DNA of 64,000 nucleotides, from positions 682,001-746,000 of the forward strand of contig NZ_CP109487.1 of assembly GCF_036227605.1 (NCBI RefSeq), given 5' to 3'. Shown piece after piece: positions 9,003-18,868 of this stretch. The translations under genes were made by a program, and so were the position numbers. Under the pieces are notes generated by a model. The model made no database searches. It saw only the letters and a list, made by a program, of their open reading frames with translations, and had not been told where the DNA came from. This DNA comes from Streptomyces sp. NBC_01439. GTDB lineage: Bacteria > Actinomycetota > Actinomycetes > Streptomycetales > Streptomycetaceae. Position 1 is the stretch's first letter; each line of letters begins with the position of its first letter.

Positions 9003-10916
9003 TCAGTGCGCGAAGCACGGGTCGACGAAGGGCTGCGGCGGCGTCTCGGGCGCCGATCCGCGCGCCCGTCGCCACAGCCAGTGCCGTTCGGACTCGGCAA
9101 CGGCTTCGGCCATCAGCTCGGCCTGACGTGCGCCGCCCCCCTGGTACCCGCCGAAGCGGGCCACCGGCGCCCACTGCGGGCTGACCGGCGGGAGCGGCTC
9201 GTCCAGGCCCTCGTACTCGGCGGTCGCGTACACGATGCGGCCGCCGACGACCGTGCACAGGGACTCGATGCCCGGGATAGCGGCCTCGGGCACGCTGAAG
9301 TAGTCCTCCGACAGGATCGAGAGGTCCCCGTAACAGCCCTCCCGCAGCACGCCCTTGACGTCCTCCTCACCGGTGAGCTGCGCACCGCCCCGGGTGTAGA
9401 GGCCGAGCGCGGTCTCCCGGTCGATGGAGGTCCCGGCCGGGTGGAGCGGCGTACCGCCCACGGTGCGGCCGGTCACGAGCCAGTGCAGGCAGACCCACGG
9501 GTTGTACGAGGACACGCGCGTGGCGTCGGTGCCGGCGGCGACGGTGAGGCCCCGGTCGAGCATGGCGCGGACCGGTGGGGCCTGGGAGGCGGCCTCGGCG
9601 CCGTAGCGGTCGAGGAAGGCGGTTCCCTGGAAGGACATCCGGTTCTGTACGGAGAGGGCGCCGCCGAGGGCGGCGATGCGGTCCAGGCTGTCGGCGGAGA
9701 CGGTCTCGGCGTGGTCGAAGAGCCAGCGGTTCCCGCCGGGGAAGAGCCCTTCGGCGGCGAGCTTCTCGAACACCGCCAGGTCGCGGCGGATCGTCTCGTC
9801 GTAGGTGGCGTGGAGCCGGAAGCCCCAGCCGTTCTCTATCAGCAGCCGGACGGCCTGCTCGAACTCGGCCTCGTACCCTTCGGTGAGCGCCGGGCGGGGC
9901 TCGGAGAAGTTCTCGAAGTCGGCGGCCGCCCAGGTCAGGTTCTCGCCGGCGCCGCCGAGGCGCAGCCACTCGTCACCGTCCCCCGGCTCGACGGTCTCGG
10001 TCCAACGTTTCAGATCGGCGAGCTCCTGCCCGGCGGTCTGCGGGAACAGGTGGTAGGTGATGCGCAGCGAAAGCTCCCCCGACCGGGCCAGGTCGATGAC
10101 GGTGGCGTAGTCGTCGGGGAAGTTCTGGAACCCGCCGGCGGCGTCGACCGCCGAGGTCAGCCCGAAGCGGTTCAGCTCGCGCAGGAAGTGCCGCGTCGAG
10201 TTCCGCCGGTCGCCCGCGTCCAGGGTCGGCGCCTTGGCCAGGGTGGAGTACAGGACGAGCGCGCTCGGTGCCGCCAGGAGGACCCCGGTGGGCTCGCCGT
10301 CGCGGCCCCGTACGATCTGCCCGCCGCGCGGGTCGGGGGTGGCACGGGTGAATCCGGCGGCCCGCACGGCCGCCCGGTTCATCAGCGCCGACTGGTAGAG
10401 GTGCAGGACGAACACCGGGGTGTCGGGCGCGGCGGCGTTCAGCTCGGCCACGGTCGGCATCCGGCGTTCGGCGAACTGCTCGGCCGTCCAACCGCCGACC
10501 ACCCGGATCCACTGGCCCTTGGGGGTGCGGCCGGCCTGCTCGCGCAGCATGGCCAGCGCGTGGCGCAGGCTGCGTACGCCGTCCCAGCGCAGCTCCAGCA
10601 CGTAGTTCAGGCCGCCCCGGATGACGTGCAGGTGCGAGTCGTTCAGCCCGGGGACCACGCGGCGGCCGAGGGCGTCGACCACCCGGGTCGCCGGGCCCAC
10701 GAGCCCGGCGAGGTCGTGGTCGTCGCCGAGGGCCACGACGCGGCCGTCGCGGATCGCGACGGCGCGGGCCTCGGGCCGGGCCGGGTCCCCGGTGTACACC
10801 TTCGCGTTGCGCACGAGCAGGTCGGCGGCCGGGCGCCCGGCCGCCGGATCCGCCGGGCCGGCGGCGGGGACCACGCCGGCCACGGGCATGCTCGTCGTAC
10901 CGGCCGGGGCCGTCAT
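9003..10916 (-). CDS. Amidohydrolase-3 family protein (YtcJ-like)
   Basis: 637 residues from the ATG at 10916, overlapping the upstream gene's stop by 4 bp (ATGA). The start LLVRNAKVYTGDPARPEARAVAIRDGRV is the typical beta-sandwich of metal-dependent amidohydrolases. VVPGLNDSHLHVIRGG holds the HxH metal pair. GFRLHATYD and WLFDHAE supply later His ligands, and GTDATRVSSYNPW near the end carries the catalytic Asp. The C-terminus returns to the sandwich (GIESLCTVVGGRIVY). The family hydrolyses C-N bonds of unknown substrates. An apparent longer reading frame upstream is only the GC-rich shadow of the next gene. Confidence 0.85.
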   Translation of the reverse strand: MTAPAGTTSMPVAGVVPAAGPADPAAGRPAADLLVRNAKVYTGDPARPEARAVAIRDGRVVALGDDHDLAGLVGPATRVVDALGRRVVPGLNDSHLHVIRGGLNYVLELRWDGVRSLRHALAMLREQAGRTPKGQWIRVVGGWTAEQFAERRMPTVAELNAAAPDTPVFVLHLYQSALMNRAAVRAAGFTRATPDPRGGQIVRGRDGEPTGVLLAAPSALVLYSTLAKAPTLDAGDRRNSTRHFLRELNRFGLTSAVDAAGGFQNFPDDYATVIDLARSGELSLRITYHLFPQTAGQELADLKRWTETVEPGDGDEWLRLGGAGENLTWAAADFENFSEPRPALTEGYEAEFEQAVRLLIENGWGFRLHATYDETIRRDLAVFEKLAAEGLFPGGNRWLFDHAETVSADSLDRIAALGGALSVQNRMSFQGTAFLDRYGAEAASQAPPVRAMLDRGLTVAAGTDATRVSSYNPWVCLHWLVTGRTVGGTPLHPAGTSIDRETALGLYTRGGAQLTGEEDVKGVLREGCYGDLSILSEDYFSVPEAAIPGIESLCTVVGGRIVYATAEYEGLDEPLPPVSPQWAPVARFGGYQGGGARQAELMAEAVAESERHWLWRRARGSAPETPPQPFVDPCFAH

Positions 10917-11866
10917 GCCAGGGCCTCGCGCAGGGTCTCTACTGCCTGGCCGATGGCGAGCGACGCGGCCCGCGTCTCGCGCAGCGCGTTCAGCATGACG
11001 AAGTCGTGGATGGTGCCCAGGACGCGCAGGGCCGTGACCGGGACGCCGGCGGCGCGCAGCCGGGCGGCGTACGCCTCGCCCTCGTCGCGCAGCACGTCGG
11101 CCTCGGCGGTGATGACCAGGGCGGGCGGCAGCCCGGTGAGCTGATCGAGGGAGGCGCGCAGCGGGGAGGCGGTGATCTGCGCCCGCTCGGCCGCGTCGGT
11201 CGTGTACTGGTCCCAGAACCAGCGCATGGCGTCGCGGCGCAGGAAGTAGCCCTCGGCGAACTGCGCGTAGGAGTCGGTGTCGAAGGCCGCGTCGGTGACC
11301 GGGTAGAAGAGGACCTGGTGGAGGATGCGGACGTCGCCGCGCTGCTTGGCCATGAGGGTGAGGGCGGCGCTCATGTTGCCGCCGACCGAGTCGCCGGCGA
11401 CGGCGATCCGGGAGCCGTCGAGGTCCTCGTGGTGTCCCTCGCGGGCCACCCACTGGGCGACGGTGTAGTTCTGCTCGATGGCGACCGGGTAGCGGGCCTC
11501 GGGCGACAGGTCGTACTCGGGGAAGACCACGGCCGCCCCTGCGCCGACGGCCAGTTCGCGCACCAGCCGGTCGTGGGTGTGGGCGTTGCCGAAGACCCAG
11601 CCCGCGCCGTGCAAGTAGAGGATGACGGGCAGCGGGCCGTTGGAGCCGCGGGGGCGCACGATCCGGGTGCGGACGTCGCCGGTGGGGCCGCCCTGGACGG
11701 TGATCCATTCCTCGTCGACGGCGGGCAGGGCGACGCCCTCGCCGCTCTGCACGTCGTCCACGGCCTTCCGGCCGTCGGCGACGGGGATCTGGTAGAGGTA
11801 CGGCGGCTGGGCGGTGGCGTGGGCGAAGGCCTGGGCGGCGGCTTCGAGTACCGGCTCTTCGGACAT
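10913..11866 (-). CDS. Alpha/beta-hydrolase, hormone-sensitive-lipase type
   Basis: 317 residues, ATG at 11866 after RBS GAAGGAGAG. The oxyanion-hole motif appears as LYLHGAGWVFGN near 97-108 (family HGGG). The nucleophile elbow is GDSVGGNMSAAL with Ser near 168. DVLRDEGEAYAARL carries the catalytic Asp and GTIHDFVML the His. This architecture is that of HSL-family carboxylesterases, cytosolic and active on short acyl or bulky esters. Coupled to the downstream amidohydrolase by a 4-bp overlap. Confidence 0.9.
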   Translation of the reverse strand: MSEEPVLEAAAQAFAHATAQPPYLYQIPVADGRKAVDDVQSGEGVALPAVDEEWITVQGGPTGDVRTRIVRPRGSNGPLPVILYLHGAGWVFGNAHTHDRLVRELAVGAGAAVVFPEYDLSPEARYPVAIEQNYTVAQWVAREGHHEDLDGSRIAVAGDSVGGNMSAALTLMAKQRGDVRILHQVLFYPVTDAAFDTDSYAQFAEGYFLRRDAMRWFWDQYTTDAAERAQITASPLRASLDQLTGLPPALVITAEADVLRDEGEAYAARLRAAGVPVTALRVLGTIHDFVMLNALRETRAASLAIGQAVETLREALA

Positions 11867-11928
11867 GGGGGCTCTCCTTCGGTGGGGGTGTCGGGGGCTG
11901 GTGGCCGTGACGGGGGCCGTGGCCGTGC

Positions 11929-13411
<1,483 letters not shown>

Positions 13412-13416
13412 CGGGG

Positions 13417-14079
13417 TCAGCCGGCCGCGTGCTCGCCGATGACGGCCTGCGCGTAGACGACGCCGAGGCCGTAGGCGCCGGCGTGGGCCTTGACGATCTC
13501 CATGACGGCGCCGTACGTCTCCTGGCGGGCCCAGTCGCGCTGGAGCTCCAGCAGCACCTGTACCCAGGTCACCGGCACGGCTCCGGCGGCCAGCATCCGC
13601 TGGACGGCGTGCTCGTGGGCGGTCGGGCTGACGCCTCCGGAGGCGTCGGAGACCACGTAGACCTCGTAGCCCTGTTCCAGTGCGGACAGGGCGGGCAGCA
13701 CCAGGCAGACCTCCGTCCACAGGCCCGACAGGACGATCTTCTTGCGTCCGGTCGCCTTGACCGCCGCCACGAGCGCCTCGTCCTCCCACGCGTTCATCGA
13801 CGTACGGTCGATGACCTCGTGCCCGGGGAACACCTCGGCGAGCTGGGGCAACAGCGGACCGGAGAAGGACTCGGCGGCGACGGTGGTCAGCACGACCGGC
13901 ACGTCGAAGGCCCTGGCCGCCTTCGCGAGGCCCACCGTGCTGTTGATGATGGCGGCGCGGTCACCGCTGCCGGTACCGAAGAACATCTGCGGCTGGTGGT
14001 CGACGAAGAGCATGACCGCGTTGTCGGGCGTGAGCAGGTCCGCGCTCGGGGCGGCCTGGACCTGGTTGATGTCGAACAT
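13417..14079 (-). CDS. Isochorismatase-family cysteine hydrolase (YcaC-like)
   Basis: 220 residues, ATG at 14079 after RBS GGGAGGAC. The fold starts with NAVMLFVDHQPQMFF (catalytic Asp near 27). A KK pair occurs at 116-117 (GRKKIVLSG) and the nucleophilic Cys in LWTEVCLVLPAL near 127. The C-terminal ~25 residues match YcaC-type octameric hydrolases of unknown substrate rather than nicotinamidase. First gene of the 14.1-8.2 kb operon, so the operon promoter should lie in 14080-14252, where I could not identify one. Confidence 0.85.
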   Translation of the reverse strand: MFDINQVQAAPSADLLTPDNAVMLFVDHQPQMFFGTGSGDRAAIINSTVGLAKAARAFDVPVVLTTVAAESFSGPLLPQLAEVFPGHEVIDRTSMNAWEDEALVAAVKATGRKKIVLSGLWTEVCLVLPALSALEQGYEVYVVSDASGGVSPTAHEHAVQRMLAAGAVPVTWVQVLLELQRDWARQETYGAVMEIVKAHAGAYGLGVVYAQAVIGEHAAG

Positions 14080-14252
14080 GGGGGGGTGTCCTCCCGGAGC
14101 ACTATGGATCATCGCCGTCCGCGATCGATCCCGCGGCCCGGCACACCCCGAAAGCTACGGACGCCCCGCCCGCCCGACTTTCCTTACCGTGCACGGGTGT
14201 TGGCACGAGAGCGCACGACGGCGACCCGCCGCGTGCGCCCGGCCGGGCGCCG

Positions 14253-14870
14253 TCAGTCGGCGTCGAGGACGAAGTCGGCGCGGTGGCGGCCGAGGGCGAC
14301 GAGGCGGGCGTTGCGTTCGTCCGAGCGCGCCACCCATGCGCGCGCGTGCGCGGGGTCCTTGCCGTGTCGTACATGACGGCCGATCAGCCGCTCCAGGCGC
14401 AGGTCCTCGGCCGGGGCGAGGTACCAGGCCTCGTCCAGCAGGGGGCGCACCGAGGCCCACTCCCCCGCGTCGTGCAGCAGGTAGTTCCCCTCCGTGATCA
14501 CCAGCGGTACGTCCGGGGACACGGGGATGCTGCCCGCGATCGGTTCCTCCAGGGAGCGGTCGAAGGCGGGCGCGTACACCGTGGGGCCGTGCGGTGTGCG
14601 CAGTCGGCGCAGCAGGGCGGCGTAGCCGGCGGCGTCGAAGGTGTCCGGGGCGCCCTTGCGGTCGGCGCGGCCCAGGCGGTCCAACACGGCCTGGGCGAGG
14701 TGGAAGCCGTCCATCGGGACCACGACGGCCCGCTCCGGCCCGAGCGCGTCCGCGAGCCGGGCGGCCAGCGTCGACTTTCCGGCCCCCGGGGGCCCGGCGA
14801 TGCCCAGGACGCGCCGCTCGCCCGCGGTGGCCAGCGCCCGTGCCCTCGATGCCGCTTCCGTCGTGTTCAT
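14253..14870 (-). CDS. Uridine-kinase-like P-loop kinase
   Basis: 205 residues from the ATG at 14870 (AGGA 9 nt upstream; a GTG two codons earlier is possible). Walker A is GPPGAGKST near 28-36. VVPMDGFHLAQAVLDRLGRADRKGAPDTFDAAGYAALLRRL is the substrate-binding pattern of the uridine-kinase/pantothenate-kinase group, especially the FrcK/YggC-like nucleoside/nucleotide kinase family. VITEGNYLLHDAGEWASVRPLLDEAWYL is the following Walker-B-type strand. The true substrate (sugar, nucleoside or vitamin) is unknown. Single gene, not obviously in the operon downstream. Confidence 0.85.
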   Translation of the reverse strand: MNTTEAASRARALATAGERRVLGIAGPPGAGKSTLAARLADALGPERAVVVPMDGFHLAQAVLDRLGRADRKGAPDTFDAAGYAALLRRLRTPHGPTVYAPAFDRSLEEPIAGSIPVSPDVPLVITEGNYLLHDAGEWASVRPLLDEAWYLAPAEDLRLERLIGRHVRHGKDPAHARAWVARSDERNARLVALGRHRADFVLDAD

Positions 14871-14949
14871 CCGCACATCCTGCCCGAGGAGCAGCGCCCG
14901 GCACCCCTCCCCGCGATCGGCGCTCGGGAGGGGGTGCCGGGCCGCCGGG

Positions 14950-15375
14950 TCAGCAGCGGGGACAGGCGTCGCGGATCACGCGCCAGGTGAAGCTGGTGGA
15001 GCCGGTCGCACCCGTGGCGTCCTTGGCGGTGACGGCCACCGTACGGATGCCGCTGCCGCGCAGGAGGCCCGAGATCAGGCCGGTGGAGGGATTGATCGAG
15101 GCGCCGGTCGGCAGGTTGACGGCCGACCAGGTGTAGGGGGCCGCGCCACCGTTGGCGGTCATCGGCAGGTACGCGGAGTCGTACTGGAGGGACACCTGGT
15201 TGCCCGGGTTGACCACGGACGGGGCGGCGGCCACCGTGCGCATCACCGCCGGGCCGGTCGAGCCGTGCGGCGCGGCGAAGGACGGACCGACCGACGCTGC
15301 CAGGACAGCGGTCAGGCCGACGGCCAGCGCCGCCATTCTGCGCGGGGTGCGCGGGGTGCGTGTGGATGTGCTCAA
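14950..15375 (-). CDS. Small secreted protein with putative Ig-like (He_PIG) domain
   Basis: 141 residues. A TTG start at 15375 was chosen because GGAGG lies 6 nt upstream and it gives a clean Sec signal peptide (Arg-rich n-region, hydrophobic 14-30, cleavage near SFAAP). The mature part holds a YDSAYLPMTANGGAAPYTW-type strand and NLPTGASINPSTGLISG, the pattern of putative Ig (cadherin-like) domains, and ends with two Cys (ACPRC). It is a single short domain, probably secreted; role unknown. Confidence 0.65.
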   Translation of the reverse strand: MSTSTRTPRTPRRMAALAVGLTAVLAASVGPSFAAPHGSTGPAVMRTVAAAPSVVNPGNQVSLQYDSAYLPMTANGGAAPYTWSAVNLPTGASINPSTGLISGLLRGSGIRTVAVTAKDATGATGSTSFTWRVIRDACPRC

Positions 15376-15538
15376 CGGAACCTCCGAACTCGTCGGGCGG
15401 AGCGGCGTTCCCGGTACGGGTCCCGGACACCGCCATCGCCCTTTGTGGGTATGCATGTTCGAGGTGCGTGGCGCGTCGGCATCATAGGCGGGCCCGGCCG
15501 TCCCGTCGATGGCGCGCGGCCGGCCGCACGGGCCTACG

Positions 15539-16627
15539 ATGTCCGCCATGCCCGGTACGGTCCCCGTCCCGCTCGACCCGCCGCCCCGCGCCCGAGTGCG
15601 CTCCGCCGCCCGCCTGGCCGTGTGCGCCGCCGTGCCCTGGTTCCTCTGCCTGTGGTGGGGCACGAGCACGGTTCCGGTGCCGGCCGCCCTGCCCGCCGTG
15701 CTGATCCTGCGCGACGACGTGTACGACGCCCCGCGACGGGGCTGGGAGCGGCTCGTGGGCGTCGTCGTGGGGGTGGCGCTGACCACGCTCGTGCTGCACT
15801 GGCTGCCGCCGCCCACGGCCTCCTCGGTGACCTCGGTGTCGGTGGCCGCGTCGGTGTCCTTCCTCGCCGTACTGGCCTGCGGCTGCGCGGGCATGTACCT
15901 GATGTACCGGGGCGGCGCCCCCAACCAGCAGGTCCTGGTGAGCGCGCTGGTGATCTACGCGACCGCCCTCCCCGGCTACGCCCTGGCCCGGCTGGCGGAG
16001 AGCGCCGTCGGCGTCGCCACCGTCGTCCTGCTGGGGCCGCTGCTGTGGCCGCCGGACCCGTACCGGTCGGCCGCGGCCGGCCTCCGCACGTACCGGGGCG
16101 AACTCGACGACCTCCTGGGTGCGGTCGCCGACCGGCTCGGCGCGGGCGGACCGCCCACCGCGCAGGGGCTCCCCGAGGACGCGGAGTTGTGGCTGCGGCC
16201 GCGGAACGGCCTCGCGGCCTACGAGCGGGCCGCTCGACGCACCCGGCTCCCCCGGCTGTACCTCCGTACGCCCAAACGGCCGCCGGAGGGGCTGGAAGAG
16301 CGGCTGAGGCTCGCCGCCCGGACCGCCCTCACCCTCCAGTACTTCACCCGGGAACTACGGGAGCGCGCCCGTACCGACGGCTCGGCCCCACCTCCCGGAA
16401 CCGGGTCCGACACCGCCCTGCGCGAGCTCGCCCCGCTGGTCCGGGCCACCGCCCGGACCGTGGACACCGCCCTGCGCGGCGGGGACTGCGCCACGGACCT
16501 CGACCGGGCCCGCGCCCTGGACCTCGCCCACCGCGCGGCGCACCCCACCCGGCACGACGCCGTTCTGCGGGCGGGCCTCCACCTGACCCACGAGGCCGTC
16601 GCCGACCACGTGTCGGTGCGCTCCTGA
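15539..16627 (+). CDS. FUSC/aromatic-acid-exporter-like membrane protein
   Basis: 362 residues from the ATG at 15539 (a second ATG lies three codons on). The N-terminal half has about five to six transmembrane helices (roughly 18-175). They include the WWGTSTVPVPAALPAVLI and LVGVVVGVALTTLVLHWL stretches, typical of FUSC/ArAE half-modules. The C-terminal half is soluble, Arg-rich and helical. Members export small aromatic acids or bind lipids. It is half the size of full FUSC exporters (which have two modules), so it may dimerise. Divergent from the secreted Ig-like protein. Confidence 0.6.
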   Translation: MSAMPGTVPVPLDPPPRARVRSAARLAVCAAVPWFLCLWWGTSTVPVPAALPAVLILRDDVYDAPRRGWERLVGVVVGVALTTLVLHWLPPPTASSVTSVSVAASVSFLAVLACGCAGMYLMYRGGAPNQQVLVSALVIYATALPGYALARLAESAVGVATVVLLGPLLWPPDPYRSAAAGLRTYRGELDDLLGAVADRLGAGGPPTAQGLPEDAELWLRPRNGLAAYERAARRTRLPRLYLRTPKRPPEGLEERLRLAARTALTLQYFTRELRERARTDGSAPPPGTGSDTALRELAPLVRATARTVDTALRGGDCATDLDRARALDLAHRAAHPTRHDAVLRAGLHLTHEAVADHVSVRS

Positions 16628-16740
16628 CGACCGTCCGGGGCAACCCCGCGCGGGTCGGCCGCCGCTGACCGCCCGTGTGCCCCTGCGCCGGGCAGAGTGG
16701 CCCCGCAGGAAGCAGCGGCCGTGGGCTGAGGAGGACGAGG

Positions 16741-18255
16741 ATGCCGTGGGACCTGGCTCTGGCGCCCGACACGGTGGCCCGGTGGCAGTTCGGCATCACC
16801 ACCGTCTACCACTTCCTCTTCGTGCCGCTGACGATCTCCCTCGGCGTGCTCGTGGCCGTCCTGCAGACCGCGTGGGTGCGGACCGGGAAGCGCACCTATC
16901 TGATGGCCACCACGTTCTGGGGCCGGCTGTTCCTGATCAACGTCGCGATGGGCGTGGTCACGGGCATCGTGCAGGAGTTCCAGTTCGGGATGAACTGGTC
17001 GACGTACTCGCGGTTCGTCGGCGACGTCTTCGGCGCGCCCCTGGCCTTCGAGGCGCTGATCGCCTTCTTCCTCGAATCGACCTTCATCGGCCTGTGGATC
17101 TTCGGATGGGACCGGCTGCCGAAGCGGATCCACCTGGCCTGTGTCTGGGCGATGGCCGTCGGGGCCGTGCTCTCCGCCTGGTTCATCCTCGCGGCCAACT
17201 CGTGGATGCAGCACCCCGTCGGGTACACCATCTCGCCCGAGACCGGGCGCGCCGAACTCACCGACTTCCTCGCCGTACTCACGCAGGAGACCACGCTCGT
17301 GGTCGTCTACCACACCCTCGCCGCCGCGTTCCTGACCGGCGGGGCCCTCATGGCGGGCGTGGCGGCGTTCCACCTGCGGCGCGGCCGGCACGTTCCCGTG
17401 ATGCGGGCCTCGCTGCGCCTGGGCCTGGTCACCCTGACCGTTTCCGGCCTGCTCGTGGCCCTGAGCGGGGACACGCTGGCGAAGGTCATGTTCCAGCAGC
17501 AGCCGATGAAGATGGCCGCGGCCGAAGCCCTGTGGGAGGGCCAGACCTCCGCGCCCTTCTCCGTCTTCGCCATCGGTGACGTGTCCGAAGGTCACAACAC
17601 GGTCGAATGGTCCATCCCCGGGCTGCTGTCCTTCCTCGCGGAGGGCAACTTCACCGCCTACGTCCCCGGGATCAACGACACCGCCGCCGCCGAGGAGGCG
17701 CGGTACGGTCCCGGCGACTACCTCCCGAACATCCCCGTCGCCTTCTGGGGCTTCCGCTTCATGATCGGTTTCGGCATGGCCTCGTTCGGCCTGGGCCTGC
17801 TCGGCCTGTGGCTGACGCGGCGCCGCTTCCTGCTCCGGCCCGCCCTGCGCACCACCGAGGACGAGGTGCCACGGCTCGCCCTGACCCGCTCCCGCCCGCT
17901 TCCCCCGAGGGCGACCGCCTGGTACTGGTGGCTGACCCTGTGGACCCTGGCGTTCCCGCTCGTCTCCACCTCCTGGGGCTGGATCTTCACGGAAATGGGC
18001 CGCCAGCCGTGGGTGGTCTACGGGCTGCTGCGCACGGCCGGCGCCGTGTCCCCCGAGGTCTCCCAGGGCGAGGTGATCGCCTCCCTCACGGCCTACACCG
18101 CGCTGTACGCCGTACTCGCCGCGATCGAGATCACCCTGATGGTCCGGGCCGTGCGGGCGGGCCCCGCCGAACCGGCACCGCACGAACTCGACCCGCCCAC
18201 CCGGATCGGCGGCGACCACGACGACCACGACCGGCCGATGGCGTTCTCGTACTGA
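16741..18255 (+). CDS. cydA: Cytochrome bd ubiquinol oxidase subunit I
   Basis: 504 residues, ATG at 16741 after GAGGAGG. All CydA landmarks are visible. They are the N-terminal VARWQFGITTVYHFLFVPLTI (haem b595 His), FEALIAFFLEST (conserved Glu residues), NSWMQHPVGY (haem b558 His), the quinol Q-loop GDTLAKV followed by KMAAAEALWEG, VAFWGFRFMIG (haem b558 Met), and GRQPWVVYG. The protein therefore looks functional. cydB and cydCD, normally directly downstream, are absent: the next gene is an unrelated 125-residue protein. It may be a second, orphan CydA, or may use a subunit encoded elsewhere. Confidence 0.95.
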   Translation: MPWDLALAPDTVARWQFGITTVYHFLFVPLTISLGVLVAVLQTAWVRTGKRTYLMATTFWGRLFLINVAMGVVTGIVQEFQFGMNWSTYSRFVGDVFGAPLAFEALIAFFLESTFIGLWIFGWDRLPKRIHLACVWAMAVGAVLSAWFILAANSWMQHPVGYTISPETGRAELTDFLAVLTQETTLVVVYHTLAAAFLTGGALMAGVAAFHLRRGRHVPVMRASLRLGLVTLTVSGLLVALSGDTLAKVMFQQQPMKMAAAEALWEGQTSAPFSVFAIGDVSEGHNTVEWSIPGLLSFLAEGNFTAYVPGINDTAAAEEARYGPGDYLPNIPVAFWGFRFMIGFGMASFGLGLLGLWLTRRRFLLRPALRTTEDEVPRLALTRSRPLPPRATAWYWWLTLWTLAFPLVSTSWGWIFTEMGRQPWVVYGLLRTAGAVSPEVSQGEVIASLTAYTALYAVLAAIEITLMVRAVRAGPAEPAPHELDPPTRIGGDHDDHDRPMAFSY

Positions 18256-18343
18256 GCGGTGCCGGTGGCCGTGCTGGTGCCGGTCGGCCCCGGCGTGCGG
18301 GTCACCGATAGGCTCGTGCACCGACCGGGGAGATGAGGGATCG

Positions 18344-18721
18344 ATGACGTTGAACGAAGGCCAGCGGGTGAGGCTGGCCGCGGACCTCACGCTGACCGGT
18401 TCGCTCACGGCGGCGGGGGACGCGGTCGCCGGGTTCCTGGCCCTGGCCTCGGGCACCGGGGGCACCGTCGAGCGGGTGGACGAGCACCGGCCGCAGAGCG
18501 GCGAGGACGTCCGCGAGTACGAGCGCCTGAAGTCGCTCCTCGATTCCTTCGGCCATCAGATGCCCGAGGGGAGCCGGAAACAGCTCGAGGAGCAGGTCGC
18601 CTCCCTGGAACCGGCGTGGATCGCCTTCCAGGAGCAGAAGCTCCGTGTGACGGTCCGTGTCCGCATCGACAACGGGTTCGTCCTCGACGGCGCGCAGGAG
18701 GAGCTCTTCACGTCCTCCTGA
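18344..18721 (+). CDS. Hypothetical protein
   Basis: 125 residues, ATG at 18344 after GGGGAGATGAGG. I do not recognise the family. The first ~60 residues look like a small beta barrel (RVRLAADLTLTGSLTAAGDAV). A helix of about 25 residues (EYERLKSLLDSFGHQMPEGS..LEEQV) follows, then beta strands (KLRVTVRVRIDNGFVL). No signal peptide or membrane helix. It is followed by a strong hairpin, so it ends its transcription unit. Its position after cydA could imply a regulatory or accessory role, but there is no direct evidence. Confidence 0.7.
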   Translation: MTLNEGQRVRLAADLTLTGSLTAAGDAVAGFLALASGTGGTVERVDEHRPQSGEDVREYERLKSLLDSFGHQMPEGSRKQLEEQVASLEPAWIAFQEQKLRVTVRVRIDNGFVLDGAQEELFTSS

Positions 18722-18757
18722 GGTCGCCCAGTACCGGCTGGCGCGGGCGGTACCGGT

Positions 18758-18782
18758 CCCGGACCGCCCGGGCCGGTCCGGG
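18758..18782 (+). terminator. GC-rich terminator hairpin
   Basis: A perfect 9-bp stem CCCGGACCG/CGGTCCGGG with a 7-nt loop lies 37 bp after the stop of the hypothetical gene. It probably ends the cydA-hypothetical unit. No T-run follows. Confidence 0.6.
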
Positions 18783-18868
18783 CCTGCCTGGCACCCTCAC
18801 CCCCCGAGGGTTTCACTGGAAGGTGCCGTACCAGCGCGCCCACGGAGGACCGCGCACCGGGAGGTCCC

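Noticed and set aside
4486..9258. A 1590-codon open frame on the minus strand
   Set aside because: It is the GC-rich antisense shadow of the LuxR and AraC genes: no RBS, no domain, Arg/Pro/Gly-rich translation, and it crosses three real genes.
9003..11708. Amidohydrolase extended to about 900 residues
   Set aside because: Residues before the ATG at 10916 are a shadow of the HSL-type esterase gene; the start is set by the 4-bp overlap.
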